From NCBI GenBank assembly GCA_039621445.1, contig CP154954.1, forward strand, positions 70,894,150-70,958,149: DNA of 64,000 nucleotides. Reading direction: 5' to 3'. Positions 19,679-33,933 of this stretch are shown piece by piece. Position numbers and translations under genes: made by a program. The DNA is from Euglena gracilis. Its lineage: Eukaryota; Euglenida; Euglenophyceae; Euglenales. Position 1 is the first letter of the stretch. Every line of letters starts with the position of its first letter. Under the pieces are notes generated by a model. It saw only the letters and a list, made by a program, of their open reading frames with translations. It was not told the origin of the DNA and searched no databases.

Positions 19679-21344
19679 AAAATTTTTTTTCAAAATTTTG
19701 GGTCCCGACCTGCCACCCGACCCCCCCCCCTCGCCCAGCCGCCCTGACACCGCCTTGTGGGGTCCCCGAATACCCAAAACTGGCCCAAAATCGCACAACC
19801 AGACCCCGGGAACCCCAAAAAACGGTCAAAACCCCCCCCTAAACCTAATGTTTGACCCCTGGTTTGGGTCCCAACTCCTCGTCTAGCACGAGATACGGCC
19901 AATTTACGGTTTCGGGCCCAAACAGGCCCGAAATGGCCAAAACTGGCCCAAAACCCCCAAAACGGCCATATCTCGGGCTAGGCGGGGAGTTGTCCCAAAC
20001 CGCGCATACCGATGGATAGGGCGTCCAAAAGTTGTGGAATGAGGTCCTCTTTACTTTTCCTGAACTCCGCAGTGTTTTCGAGATATTTTGAATTTTTCGA
20101 TTTTTGGACCCCAGCCCGGCCGCCCTCGAACCCCTGCAGGGGTCCCCGAATACCCAAAACTGGCCCAAAATCGCACAACCAGACCCCGGGAACCCCAAAA
20201 AACGGTCAAAACCCCCCCCTAAACCTAATGATTGACCCCCTGGTTTGGGCTCCAACTCCTCGTCTAGCCCGAGATACGGGCAAATTACGGTATCGGGCCC
20301 CATATAGGCAAAACTGGCCCAAAACCCCAAAACGGCCGTATCTCGGGCTAGGCGAGGAGTTGGCCCAAACCGCGCATATCGATCGATCGGGCGTCCAAAG
20401 TGTGGGAATGACGTCCTCTTTACTTTTTGTCAACTCCGCAGCGTTTTCGAGATATTTTGAATTTTTCGATTTTTTGACCCCAAAATGACCCTGCAATTTC
20501 CCGGGAAAAAAAAAACGGTACGCAACTTTTTTGCTCGGGCCATATCTCCGGACTGGCGGGGAGTTGCGGGTAACCGAAGTGCTCTGGAGAAACTAGGGAA
20601 CCTCTCCTAACCTATAGGCTATTCACTTTGGGGGGCCGGGAAATTGGCGTTGCTCGCGGGATGGGGGTTTCCGTAATCCTCGGGGGGATCGGGAGGGGGG
20701 CGGGGGGGGGGGGCGGGGGGGGGGGGGGAGGGGGCGGGGGGGGCGGGGGGGTGGTAAGCTTCGCTCTTACTCTAAAGAGATAAGAGCTCAGCGACCAGGG
20801 TGTGACGTAGAGCTGAGCTCTTTGGAAGACCACCCCGGCCCGGCCCGGGAAAAACGCTCATTTTCGGCTTCAAAACAGTTTTTCCGGGTCAGGGAGGCCA
20901 AAAAACATCGTTCTGGGGCAAAATTTTTTTTCGATTTTTTTCGACTTTTTTGGCCTGGTTTTGACCAAAATCAATGGGTTGGCGGCCCAAAACGGGGCGC
21001 TGGCGGGTCGAAAAACGCTCATTTTTGGCTCGAAAACACTTTTTCCGGGTCCGGGAGGTCAAAAAACATGGTTTTGGGCGAAAAATTTTTTTTCGATTTT
21101 TTTTCGACTTTTTTGACCCGGTTTTGACCCAAAGTCAATGGGTTGGCGAACCAAAACGGGACGCTGGCGGGTCGAAAAACGCTCATTTTCGGCTCAAAAA
21201 CACTTTTTCCGGGTCCGGGAGGCCAAAAAAACATGGTTTTGGGCGAAAAAAAATTTCAATTTTTCTGCGACTTTTTCGCCCGAAAACGGCTAAGTCAGAC
21301 AGTGGGAAAAGTGTACAAAACGGCCATTTGGACCGAAAAACGAC

Positions 21345-21475
21345 CATATCTCGGGCCAGGCGGAGAGTTGGCCCAAACTGCGAATACCGGTGGATGGGGC
21401 GTCCCAAAGTTGTGGAATGAGGTACTCTTTGGTTTTTCTCAACTCCCCAGCGTTTTCGAGATATTTTGAATTTTT
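21345..21475. repeat. Dyad-symmetric module (example)
   Basis: The left arm ATATCTCG-8 nt-GGGGAGTTG (here with one change, GAGAGTTG) pairs with the right arm CAACTCCCC-8 nt-CGAGATAT about 75 bp downstream. The two 8-base spacers do not match, which leaves a symmetric internal loop. The arrangement repeats in nearly every unit, one to four times. Confidence 0.7.
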
Positions 21476-24400
21476 CAATTTTTTGACCCCCAAAATGACC
21501 CATTTTTGGCAGAGTCCCCCCCCCTGGCGAAACCCCAAAACGGCCATATCTCGGCCCAGGTGGGGAGTTGGCCCAAACCGCGCATACCGGTGGATAGGGC
21601 GTCCCAAAGTTGTGGAATGAGGTACTCTTTAGTTTTTCTCAACTCCCCGGCGTTTTCGAGATATTTTGAATTTTTCGATTTTTTGACCCCAAAAAATGGC
21701 CCCTGTTGCCGGTCCAACAAAAGTTCTTTGGAAAAAAAACGGTAGACAACTTTTTTGCTCGGGCCATATCTCCGGACTGGCGGGGAGTTAGGGGCAAAAT
21801 GAGGGCTCGTTGGAAACTAGAAATCCTCTCCTAACCTATAGGCTATTCACTTTTCGGCTCCGGAAGTCCAATCACATCGATAATCCTCGGGTGCCCCGAC
21901 CTACCCAGGGGGGGGCGGGGGGGGCGGGGGGTCCAACCCCCCCTCCGGCCCCGGTGGTAAGCTTCGCTCTTACTCTAAAGAGATAAGAGCTCAGCGACCA
22001 GGGTGTGACGTAGAGCTGAGCTCTTTGGAAGACCACCCCGGCCCGGCCCGGGAAAAAAACGCTCATTTCTTCAAAACAGTTTTTCCGGGGCTGGGAGGCC
22101 AAAAAACATTGTTCTGGGGCAAATTTTTTTTCGATTTTTTTCGACTTTTTTGGCCCGGTTTTGACCAAAATCAATGAGTTGGCGGCCCAAAACGGGGCGC
22201 TGGTGGTCGAAAAACGCTCATTTTTGGCTCGAAAACACTTTTTCCGGGTCCGGGAGGTCAAAAAACATGGTTTTGGGCGAAAAATTTTTTTTCGATTTTT
22301 TCGACTTTTTTGGCCGGGTTTTGACCCAAAGTCAGTGGGTTGGCGAACCAAAACGGCACGCTGGCGGGTCGAAAAACGCTCATTTTCGGCTCAAAAGCAG
22401 TTTTTCCGGGTCAGGGAGGCCAAAAAACAAAGTTTTGGGCGAAAAAAAAATTTCGATTTTTCTTCGACTTTTTGGCCCGAAAACGGCTAAGTCGGACAGT
22501 GGGAAAAGTGTACAAAACGGCCATTTGGACCGAAAAACGACCATATCTCGGGCCAGGCGGGGAGTTGGCCCAAACTGCGAATACCGGTGGATGGGGCGTC
22601 CCAAAGTTGTGGAATGAGGTACTCTTTGGTTTTTCTCAACTCCCCAGCGTTTTCGAGATATTTTGAATTTCAATTTTTGACCCCAAATGACCCATTTTGG
22701 CAGAGTCCCCCCCCTGGCGAAACCCCAAAACGGCCATATCTCGGCCCAGGTGGGGAGTTGGCCCAAACCGCGCATACCCGTGGATAGGGCGTCCCAAAGT
22801 TGTGGAATGAGGTACTCTTTAGTTTTTCTCAACTCCCCGGCGTTTTCGAGATATTTTGAATTTTTCGATTTTTTGACCCCAAAAAATGGCCCCTGTTGCC
22901 GGTCCAACAAAATTTCTTTGGAAAAAAAACGGTAGACAACTTTTTTGCTCGGGCCATATCTCCGGACTGGCGGGGAGTTAGGGGCAAAATGAGGGCTCGT
23001 TGGAAACTAGAAATCCTCTCCTAACCTATAGGCTATTCACTTTTCGGCTCCGGAAGTCCAATCACATCGATAATCCTCGGGTGCCCCGACCTACCCAGGG
23101 GGGGGCGGGGGGGGGGCGGGGGGTCCAACCCCCCCTCCGGCCCCGGTGGTAAGCTTCGCTCTTACTCTAAAGAGATAAGAGCTCAGCGACCAGGGTGTGA
23201 CGTAGAGCTGAGCTCTTTGGGAGACCACCCCGGCCCGGCCCAGGAAAAACGCTCATTTGCGGCTCAGAAACGGTTTTTCTGGGTCCGGGAGGCCAAAAAA
23301 CATCGTTTCGGGCGAAAATAATTCTCGTTTTTTTTTCGACTTTTTTCGACTTTTTTCGACTTTTCGACCGAAAATCAATGGGTTGGCGGCCCAAAACGGG
23401 TTGCCGGCGGGTCGAAAAACGCTCGTTTTCGGCTCAAAAACAGTTTTTCTGGGTCCGGGAGGCCAAAAAACATTGTTTCGGGCAAAAAAAAAATTTTGGA
23501 TTTTTTTCGACTTTTTTGACCCGGTTTTGACCCAAAGTCAATGGATTGGCAGCCCAAAACGGGGTCTGGAAGGTCGAAAAACGCTCATTTTTGGCTCGAA
23601 AACACTTTTTTCAGGTCCGGGAGGTCAAAAAACATGGTTTTGGGCGAAAAAAATTTTTTTGAGTTTTTTCGACTTTTTGACCCAAAAATGGCTAAGTCGG
23701 CCAGGGGCCCCAGCCGGGGGGTCCGGGTCGGAAAAAAATTTTTTCGCTCAAAAACACTTTTTTTGATGTTCTGAAGTGAAAAAAAGTGGCTTTGAGCGAA
23801 AAAATTTTTTTCAAAATTTTGGGTCCCGACCTGCCACCCGACCCGACCCCCCCCCCTCGCCCAGCCGCCCTGACACCGCCTTGTGGGGTCCCCGAATACC
23901 CAAAACTGGCCCAAAATCGCACAACCAGACCCCGGGAACCCCAAAAAACGGTCAAAACCCCCCCTAAACCTAATGTTTGACCCCTGGTTTGGGTCCCAAC
24001 TCCTCGTCTAGCACGAGATACGGCCAATTTACGGTTTCGGGCCCAAACAGGCCCGAAATGGCCAAAACTGGCCCAAAACCCCCAAAACGGCCATATCTCG
24101 GGCTAGGCGGGGAGTTGTCCCAAACCGCGCATACCGATGGATAGGGCGTCCAAAAGTTGTGGAATGAGGTCCTCTTTACTTTTCCTGAACTCCGCAGCGT
24201 TTTCGAGATATTTTGAATTTTTCGATTTTTGGACCCCAGCCCGGCCGCCCTCGAACCCCTGCAGGGGTCCCCGAATACCCAAAACTGGCCCAAAATCGCA
24301 CAACCAGACCCCGGGAACCCCAAAAAACGGTCAAACCCCCCCCCTAAACCTAATGATTGACCCCCTGGTTTGGGCTCCAACTCCTCGTCTAGCCCGAGAT

Positions 24401-26714
24401 ACGGGCAAATTACGGTATCGGGCCCCATATAGGCCCGAAATGGCCAAAACTGGCAAAACTGGCTCAAAACCCCAAAACGGCCGTATCTCGGGCTAGGCGA
24501 GGAGTTGGCCCAAACCGCGCATATCGATCGATCGGGCGTCCCAAAGTTGTGGAATGACGTCCTCTTTACTTTTTGTCAACTCCGCAGCGTTTTCGAGATA
24601 TTTTGAATTTTTCGATTTTTTGACCCCAAAATGACCCTGCAATTTCCCTGAAAAAAAAAACGGTACGCAACTTTTTTGCTCGGGCCATATCTCCGGACTG
24701 GCGGGGAGTTGCGGGTAACCGAAGTGCTCTGGAGAAACTAGGGACCCTCTCCTAACCTATAGGCTATTCACTTTGGGGGCCCGGAAATCAGGTCACATCG
24801 ATAATCCTCGGGTGGCCGGACCTACTCAGGGAGGGGGGGGGGGCGGGGGCGGGGGGGGGGGGGGGGGGGGGGGGGGGGTCAGGGGGGGTTTCGGGGGGGT
24901 GGTAAGCTTCGCTCTTACTCTAAAGAGATAAGAGCTCAGCGACCAGGGTGTGACGTAGAGCTGAGCTCTTTGGGAGACCACCCCGGCCCGGCCCGGGAAA
25001 AACGCTCATTTTCGGCACAAAAACAGTTTTTCTGGGTCAGGGAGGGCAAAAAACATCGTTTTTGGGAAAAAAAATTTTTTTAGATTTTCTTCGACTTTTT
25101 TGACCGGTTTTGACCCAAAGTCATGGGTTGGTGGCCCAAAACGGGGCGCTGGCGGGTCGAAAAACGCTCATTTTCGGCTCAAACACAGGCTTTCCGGGTC
25201 CGGGAGGCCAAAAAACATCGTTTTGGGGCAAAAAAAAATTTTTCGATTTTTTTCGACTTTTTTGACCGGTTTTGACCCAAAGTCAATGGGTTGGCGGCCC
25301 AAAACGGGGCGCCGGCGGGTCGAAAAACGCTCATTTTTGGCTCGAAAACACTTTTTTCGGGTCCGGGAGGTCAAAAATCATGGTTTTAAGCAAAAAAAAA
25401 TTTTTCGAATTTTTTCGACTTTTTTGACCCGGTTTTGACCCAAAGTCAATGGGTTGGTGGCCCAAAACGGGGCGCCGGCGGGTCGAAAAACGCTCATTTT
25501 TGGCTCGAAAACACTTTTTTCGGGTCCGGGAGGTCAAAAATCATGGTTTTGGGCAAAAAAAAAAATTTTCGAATTTTTTCGACTTTTTGACCCAAAAATG
25601 GCTAAGTTCACCGGCCGGAGGGAGGGCCCCAGCCAGGGGGGGCATGGGGGGGGGTCCGGGTCGGAAAATTTTTTTTCGCCCAAAAACACTTTTTTTGATT
25701 ATTCTAAGTGAAAAAAAAGTGTTTTGGGCGAAAAAAAAAATTTTCAAAATTTTGGGTCCCGACCTGCCACCCCCACCCGCCCCCTCGCTCCCCTGAATAC
25801 CCAAAACTGGCCCAAAATCGCACAAACCAGACCCCGGGAACCCCAACAAAACGGTCAAAACCCCACCCCCCTAAAACCTAATGTTTGACCCCGGTTTGGG
25901 TCCAAACTCCCCGGTCTAGCCCGAGATACGGCCAATTTACGGTTTCGGGCCCCGAACGGGCCCAAAAAACTGGCAAAACGGCCCAAAACTGGGCTCGGCG
26001 AGGAGGAGCCGTCCCAACCCGCGCAGTATTCGATCGGGCGTTCCAAGATCAAATCGTCGTCATCACTTTCCCTCAACTCCGCAGCGTTTTCGAGCTATTT
26101 TGATTTTTTCGATTTTTGGACCCAGCCCGGCCGGCCCTTCGAACCCCCGCAGGGGTACCCGAATACCCAAAAAACTGGCCAAAATCGCACAACCAGACCC
26201 CGGGAACCCCAAAAAACGGTCAAAGCTCGCCCCTAAACCTAATGTTGACCCCCTGGTTTGGGTTCCAACTCCCCGTCTAGCCCGAGATACGGCAATTTAC
26301 GGTTTCGGCCCCGAACGGGCCCGAAATGGCCAAACTGGCCAAACTGGCCCAAAACCCCCAAATCGGCCGTATCTCGGGCTAGGCGAGGAGTCGGCCCAAA
26401 CCGCGCATACCGATCGATCGGGCGTTCCAACGTCGTCAAATAAGGTCGTCATCACTTTTCCTCAACTCCGCAGCGTTTTCGAGATATTTTGAATTTTTCG
26501 ATTTTTGGACCCCCCAAAAACCTGCAATTTCCCCGAAAAAAAAAAACGGTACGCAACTTTTTTGCTCGGGCCCGATCTCCGAACTGGCGGGGAGTCGGGG
26601 CTATTGCGGGGGTGCTTGAGCAACCTGGGACCGTCTCCTAACCTATAGGATGTTCATTTTGGGGATCCGGAAATTTGGTCATATCGATAATCCGCGGGAC
26701 TCCCTGCCTACCCA

Positions 26715-26748
<34 letters not shown>

Positions 26749-29700
26749 GGGGGGGCCCAAACCGGGGGGGTAAGGTTTGCTGTTACTTTAAAGATATAAG
26801 AGCTCAGCCACCAGGGTGTGACGTAGAGCTGACCCAGGCCTGTCGCGGGAAAGACGCTCATTTTCGGCTCAAAAACAGTTTTTCTGGGTCAGGGAGGCCA
26901 GAAAACATCGTTTTGGGGCAAAAATTTTTTTCGATTTTTTTCGACTTTTTTGACCGGTTTTGACCCAAAGTCATGGGTTGGTGGCCCAAAACGGGGCGCT
27001 GGCGGGTCGAAAAACGCTCATTTTTGGCTCAAAAAAAGGCTTTTCGGGTCCGGGAGGTCAAAAAACATGGTTTTGGGGGAAAAAATTTTTCGATTTGTTT
27101 TCGACTTTTTTGACCCGGTTTTGACCCAAAGTCAATGGGTTGGCGGCCCAAAACGGGGCGCCGGCGGGTCGAAAAACGCTCATTTTTGGCTCGAAAACAC
27201 TTTTTTCGGGTCCGGGAGGTCAAAAATCATGGTTTTGGGCAAAAAAAAAATTTTCGAATTTTTTCGACTTTTTGACCCAAAAATGGTTATGTGCACCGGC
27301 GGGGGGGGGGGCCCCAGGGGGGGGGGGGGGGGGGGGGGGTCCGGGTCGGAAAAAATTTTTTCGCCCAAAAAACACTTTTTTTGATGTTCTGAAGTGAAAA
27401 AAAGTGTGTTTGGGCGAAAAAGAAATTTTCAAAATTTTGGGTCCCGACCTGCCACCCAACCCCCCCTCGCCCATCTGCCCTCACGGTGCCTGCAGGGGTC
27501 CCCGAATACACAAAACTGCCCAAAATCGCGCAACCAGACCCCGGGAACCCCAGAAAACGGTCAAACCCCCCCTAAACCTAATTTGACCCCCTGGTTTGGG
27601 TTCCAACTCCCCGTCTAGCCCGAGATACGGCCAACTTACGGTTTCGGCCCCGAAATGGCCAGAACTGGCCAAACTGGCCCAAAAACCCCAAAACGGCCGT
27701 ATCTCGGGCTAGGCGAGGAGTTGGCCCAAACCGCGCATACCGATCGATCGGGCGTTCCAAGGTCGTTAAATAAGGTCGCCGTCACTTTTCCTCAACTCCG
27801 CAGCGTTTTCGAGATATTTTGAATTTTTCGATTTTTGGACCCCAGCCCGGCAGCCCTCGAACCCCCGCAGGGGTCCCCGAACACCCAAAACTGGCCCAAA
27901 ATGGCGCAACCAGACCCCGGGAACCCCAAAAAACGGTCAAAACCCCCGCCTAAACCTAATGTTTGACCCCCTGGTTTGGGTTCCAACTCCCCGTCTAGCC
28001 CGAGATATGGGCAATTTACGGTTTCGGGCCCCGAACGGGCCCGAAACGGCCAAAACTGGCCAAACTGGCCCAAAACCCCAAAACGGCCGTATCTCGGGCT
28101 AGGCGGGGAGTTGGCCCTCGAACCCCCGCAGGGGTCCCCGAATACCCAAAACTGGCCCAAAATCGCACAACCAGACCCCGGGAACCCCAAAAAACGGTCA
28201 AAACCCCCCCCTAAACCTAATGATTGACCCCCTGGTTTGGGTTCCAACTCCTCGTCTAGCCCGAGATATGGGCAAATTACGGTTTCGGGCCCCGAATGGG
28301 CCCGAAATGGCCAGAACTGGCCAAACTGGCCCAAAACTCCAAAACGGCCGTATCTCGGGCTAGGCGAGGAGTCGGCCCAAACCGCGCATACCGATCGATC
28401 GGGCGTTCCAACGTCGTCAAATAAGGTCGTCATCACTTTTCCTCAACTCCGCAGCGTTTTCGAGATATTTTGAATTTTTCGATTTTTGGACCCCCCAAAA
28501 ACCTGCAATTTCCCCGAAAAAAAAAACGGTACGCAACTTTTTTGCTCGGGCCCGATCTCCGAACTGGCGGGGAGTCGGGGCTATTGCGGGGGTGCTTGAG
28601 CAACCTGGGACCGTCTCCTAACCTATAGGATGTTCATTTTGGGGATCCGGAAATTTGGTCATATCGATAATCCGCGGGACTCCCTGCCTACCCAGGGGGG
28701 GGGGGGGCGGGGGGGAGGGGGGGGGGGGGCGGGGGGGGGGGTCAGGGGGGGGGTCCCAACGGGGTGGTAAACTTCGCTCTTACTCTAAAGAGATAAGAGC
28801 TCAGCGACAGGGTGTTGCGTAGAGCTGAGCTATTTTGGAGAACACCCAGGCCCGGCCGCGAAAAACGCTCAGTTTCGGCTAAAAAACAGTTTTTCCGGGT
28901 CAGGGAGGCCAAAAAACATCATTTCGGGCCAAAATTTTTTTCGACTTTTTTCGAGTTATTTTCGACCCAAAATCAATGGGTTGGCGGCCCAAAACGGGGC
29001 GCCGGCGGTTGAAAAACGCTCATTTTCGGCTCGAAAACACTTTTTTCGGGTCCGGGAGGCAAAAAAACATTGTTTCTTGCAAAAAAAAATTTTTCGATTT
29101 TTTTCGACTTTTTTTACCTGGTTTTGACCTCAAATCAATGGGTTTGCTGCCCAAAACGGGGCGCTGGTGGGTCGTCGAAAAACTCTCATTTTGGCTCGAA
29201 AACACTTTCTTCGGGTCCGGGAAGTAAAAAATCATCGTTTTGGGCAAAAAAAAATTTTTCGAATTTTTTCGACTTTTTGACCCAAAAATGGCTAAGTCCA
29301 CCGGCCAGGGGGGCGGGCCGCAGCCACGGGGGGCATGGGGGGGGGGGGGGGGCCGGGGGGGAAAAATTTTTTTCGTTAAAAAAAATTTTTTTTGATGTTC
29401 TGAAGTGAAAAAAAGTGTTTTTGAGCGAAAAAAAATTTTTCAAAATTTTGGGTCCCGACCTGCCACCCGACCCCCCCTCGCCCAGCCCTGCAATTTCCCC
29501 GGAAAAAAAACGGTACACAACTTTTTTGCTCGGCCTATATCTCCGGACTGGCGGGGAGTTCGGTAAAAAGTGCTTGGAGAAACTAGGGACCCTCTCCTAA
29601 CCTATAGGCTATTGACTTTTGGGGCCCGGAAATCCAATCACATCTATAATCCTCGGGGGCCATTGCCTACCCAGGGGGGGGGGGCGGGGGGGGGCGGGGG

Positions 29701-32302
29701 GGGGGGTCGGACCCCCGTCGCCGGGGTGGTAAGCTTCGCTCTTACTCTAAAGAGATAAGAGCTCAGCGACCAGGGTGTGACGTAGAGCTGAGCTCTTTGG
29801 GAGACCACCCCAGCCCGGCCCGGGAAAAACGCTCATTTTCGGCTCAAAAACGGTTGTTCTGGGCCCGGGAGGCCAAAAAACATCATTTTGGGGCAAAATT
29901 TTTTTTCGATTTTTTTACGACTTTTTTGACCCGGTTTTGACCCAAAATCAATGGTTGGCGGCCCAAAACGGGGCGCCGGCAGGTCGAAAAACGCTCATTT
30001 TTGGCTCAAACACAGGTTTTCCGGGTCCGGGAGGCAAAAAAACATCGTTTTGGGGCAAAAAAAATTTTCGTTTTTTTTCTTCTTTTTTCACCCGGTTTTG
30101 ACCCAAAGTCAATGGGTCGGCGGCCCAAAACGGGGCGCCGGTGGGTCGGAAAACGCTCATTTTCGGCTCGAAAACACTTTTTTCGGGTCCGGGAGGTCAA
30201 AAATCATGGTTTTGGGCAAAAAAAAATTTTTTGAATTTTTTTGACTTTTTGACCCAAAAATGCCTAAGTCCACCGGCCAGGGGGGGGGGGCCATCAGGGG
30301 GGGGCATGGGGGGGGTCCGGGTCGGAAAATTTTTTTTCGCTCAAAAACACTTTTTTTTGATGTTCTGAAGTGAAAAAAGTGTTTTTGAACGAAAAATTTT
30401 TTTCAAAATTTTGGGTCCCGACCTGCCACCCGACCCCCCCTCACCTAGCCGCCCTTACGGCGCGCGATGGGGTCCCCGAACACCCAAACCTGGCCAAAAT
30501 CGCACAACCAGACCCCGGGAACCCCAAAAAACGGTCAAAACCCCCCCCTAAACGTAATGTTTGACCCCCAGTTTGGGTCCCAACTCCCCGTCTAGCCCGA
30601 GATACGGCCAATTTACGGTTTCGGGCCCTGAACGGGCCAAAACTGGCAAAACGGGCCCAAAACCCCCAAAACGGCCATATCTCGGGCTAGGCGAGGAGTT
30701 GTCCCAAACCGCGCATACCGATCGATAGGGCGTTCCAAGGTCGTCAAATGAGGTCGCCATCACTTTTCCTCAACTCCGCGGCGTTTTCGAGATATTTTGA
30801 ATTTTTCGATTTTTGGACCCCAGCCCGGCCGCCCTCGAACCCCCGCAGGGGTCCCCGAATACCCAAAACTGGCCCAAAATCGTACAACCAGACCCCGGGA
30901 ACCCCAAAAAACGGTCAAAACCCCCCCCCTAAACCTCACGATTGACCCCCTGGTTTGGGCTCCAACTCCCCGTCTAGCCCGAGATACGGGCGAATTACGG
31001 TTTCGGGCCCCGAACGGGCCCGAAACGGCCAAAACTGGCCAAACTAGCCCAAAACCCCAAAACGGCCATATCTCGGGCTAGGCGGAGAGTTGGCCCAAAC
31101 CGCGCATACCGATCGATCGGGCGTCCCAAAGTTGTGGGCCATATCTCCGGCCTGGCGCGGAGTTGCGGGCAAAGTGAGGGCTCTGGACAAACTAGGGACC
31201 GTCTCCTAACCTATAGGCTATTAACTTTTCGGGTCCCGAAATCAGGTCACATCGATAATCCTCGGGTGCCCGGGCCTACTCAGGGGGGGGGGGGGGTGGG
31301 GGGGGGGGGGGGGGCAGGGGGGGGGGGGGGGGGGGGTTGGGGGGGGGTGGTAAGCTTCGCTCTTACTCTAAAGAGATAAGAGCTCAGCGACCAGGGTGTG
31401 ACGTAGAGCTGAGCTCTTTGGGGGACCATTCCGGCTCGGCCGGCGAAAAACGCTCATTTTCAGCTCAAAAACATGTTTTCCGGGTCCAGGAGGCTCAAAA
31501 ACATGGTTTTGGGCGAAAAAAATTTTTCGATATTTTTCGACTTTTTTGACCCGGTTTTGACCCAAAATCAATGGGTTGGCGGCCCAAAAAGGGGCCCTGG
31601 CGGGTCGAAAAACGCTCATTTTCAGCTCAAAAACGCTTTTTCCGGGTCCGGGAGGCCAAAAAACATGGTTTTGGGCGAAAAAATTTTTTTCGATTTTTTT
31701 CGACTTTTTTGACCCAGTTTTGACCCAAAGTCAATGGGTTGGCGAACCAAAACGGGGCGCTGGCGGGTCGAAAAACGCTCATTTTCAGCTCAAAAACACT
31801 TTTTCCGGGTCCGGGAGGCCAAAAAACATGGTTTTGGGCGAAAAAAATTTTTTCGATTTTTTTCGACTTTTTGGCCCGAAAACGGCTAAGTCGGACAGTG
31901 GGAAAAGTGCGCAAAACGGCCATTTGGACCGAAAAACGGCCATATCTCGGGCCAGGCGGGGAGTTGGCCCAAACTGCGCATACCGGTGGATAGGGCGTCC
32001 CAAAGTTGTGGAATGAGGTACTCTTTAGTTTTTCTCAACTCCCCAGCGTTTTCGAGATATTTTGAATTTTTCGATTTTTTGACCCCAAAAATGACCCCTT
32101 TTGCCGGTCCAACAAAATTTCTTTGGAAAAAAAACGGTAGACAACTTTTTTGCTCAGGCCAGATCTCCGGCGTGGCGCGGAGTTGCGGGCAACCTAAGGG
32201 CTCTGGACAAACTAGGGACCGTCTCCTAACCTATAGGCTATTAACCTTTCGGGTCCCGAAATCCAATCACATCGATAATCCTCGGGGGCCCGAGCCTACT
32301 CA

Positions 32303-32334
<32 letters not shown>

Positions 32335-32886
32335 GGGGGGGGGGGGGGGGATAGGGGGGGGGTTTCGGGGGGGGGTGGTAAGCTTCGCTCTTACTCTAAA
32401 GAGATAAGAGCTCAGCGACCAGGGTGTGACGTAGAGCTGAGCTCTTTGGGGGACCATTCCGGCTCGGCCGGCGAAAAACGCTCATTTTCGGCTCAAAAAC
32501 ATGTTTTCCGGGTCCAGGAGGCCCAAAAAACATCGTTTCGGGCGAAAAAAAATTTTCGATATTTTTCGACTTTTTTGACCCGGTTTTGACCCAAAATCAA
32601 TGGGTTGGCGGCCCAAAACGGGGCGCTGGCGGGTCGAAAAACGCTCATTTTCAGCTCAAAAACACTTTTTTGGTGTTCGGGAGTCCAAAAAACATGGTTT
32701 TGGGCGAAAAAAAATTTTTCGATTTTTTTCGACTTTTTGGCCCGAAAACGGCTAAGTCGGACAGTGGGAAAAGTGCGCAAAACGGCCATTTGGACCGAAA
32801 AACGGCCATATCTCGGGCCAGGCGGGGAGTTGGCCCAAACTGCGCATACCGGTGGATAGGGCGTCCCAAAGTTGTGGAATGAGGTA

Positions 32887-33598
32887 AACCCCCCCCCCCC
32901 AAATATAAGAAACCCGTTTCTTATATTTGGGTGTCGGCCGATCGGCCCAAAGGGTTTCTTATATTTGGGGGTTTCTTATATTTGGGTGTCGAAGGCGGCC
33001 CAAAAAATGGACCTTCCTTCGTCCTTCAAAATTTTTCATGTGACCACTGGGATTGTCCTCGGGCCACAACCGGGGGGAAGGGGGTTGTGACACGGACAGG
33101 TGTTTCCAAAAAGCAGTTGCTTCTGAACTCTTGCTTTGCAAAGAAGCAGTAGACTACCATGCCCCCCCCCCTTTATGTACCTCTCCCCGGGAGGCCGAAA
33201 TTGGGGGGGAGGTACACAATGGGGGGGGGAGGTAGACAATGGGGGGGGGAGGTAGACAATGGGGCGGGACGTGCCTGCGGATGGCCGGGCGAGGTGCTTT
33301 CCTCTTGGGAGTAGGTACATGAGCCCCCCCCATTGTGTACCTCCCCCCCAGGGGGTACACAATGGGGGGGGGACATAATGGGGGGGGCATGGATGGTAGA
33401 TTGGCTTCATCTTTGTGTGATTGGCCTTGAGATTTGCTGTGACCCATGGTGAAAATGAGGGTTTCTTATTTGGATTGGCCAAAACCCAGGGTTTCTTATA
33501 TTGGGGGCATTTGGGTGTCGGCTGAAAATCAGCCAAAGGGTTTCTTATATTTGGGGGTTTCTTATAGCGAGGGGTTTCTTATATTTGGGGGGGGGGTT
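32887..33598. mobile_element. TA-flanked TIR element inserted in array B (AACCCCC...AAATATAAGAAACCC ends)
   Basis: The element interrupts a conserved satellite phrase (GAGGTA/CTCTTTAG). Both sides carry TA (32885-32886 and 33599-33600), and neighbouring units without the insertion show a single TA. Ends read AACCCC(C)n-AAATATAAGAAACCC and GGGTTTCTTATATTTG-(G)n-TT. Several internal GGGTTTCTTATATTTGGG units are present. It has no transposase. A second element (33157-33392) is nested inside. Confidence 0.85.
33157..33392. mobile_element. CCATGC-polyC element nested in the insertion
   Basis: Starts CCATGCCCCCCCCCC preceded by TA and ends GGGGGGGCATGG followed by AT, so the right target copy has changed or is missing. 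Internal repeats AGGTACACAATGGGGG and AGGTAGACAATGGGGG match those at 37671-37767. Confidence 0.6.
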
Positions 33599-33897
33599 TA
33601 CTCTTTAGTTTTTCTCAACTCCCCAGCGTTTTCGAGATATTTTGAATTTTTCGATTTTTTTACCCCAAAAATGACCCCTTTTGCCGGTCCAACAAAATTT
33701 CTTTGGAAAAAAAACGGTAGACAACTTTTTTGCTCAGGCCAGATCTCCGGCGTGGCGCGGAGTTGCGGGCAACCTAAGGGCTCTGGACAAACTAGGGACC
33801 GTCTCCTAACCTAAACCTTTCGGGTCCCGAAATCCAATCACATCGATAATCCTCGGGGGCCCGAGCCTACTCAGGGGGGGGGGGGGGGGGCGGGGGG

Positions 33898-33933
<36 letters not shown>

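Larger units (their letters stand above)
19002..20750 (+). repeat. Array B unit, near-identical to 23146-24898
   Basis: Compared by eye, this 1.75-kb unit matches the unit at 23146-24898 almost base for base, including the unusual segment reading AATAATTCTCG. The main difference is a G-rich run near 19560-19600 that is shorter in the other copy. The two short units between them (20751-21953 and 21954-23145) are also near-identical to each other. This points to recent block duplication. Confidence 0.85.

Noticed and set aside
27792-28436. 214-codon open frame on the minus strand and many similar ones in 17.9-37 kb
   Set aside because: They follow the satellite repeat, recur in shifted frames on both strands, and contain no family motif; composition is set by the repeat.
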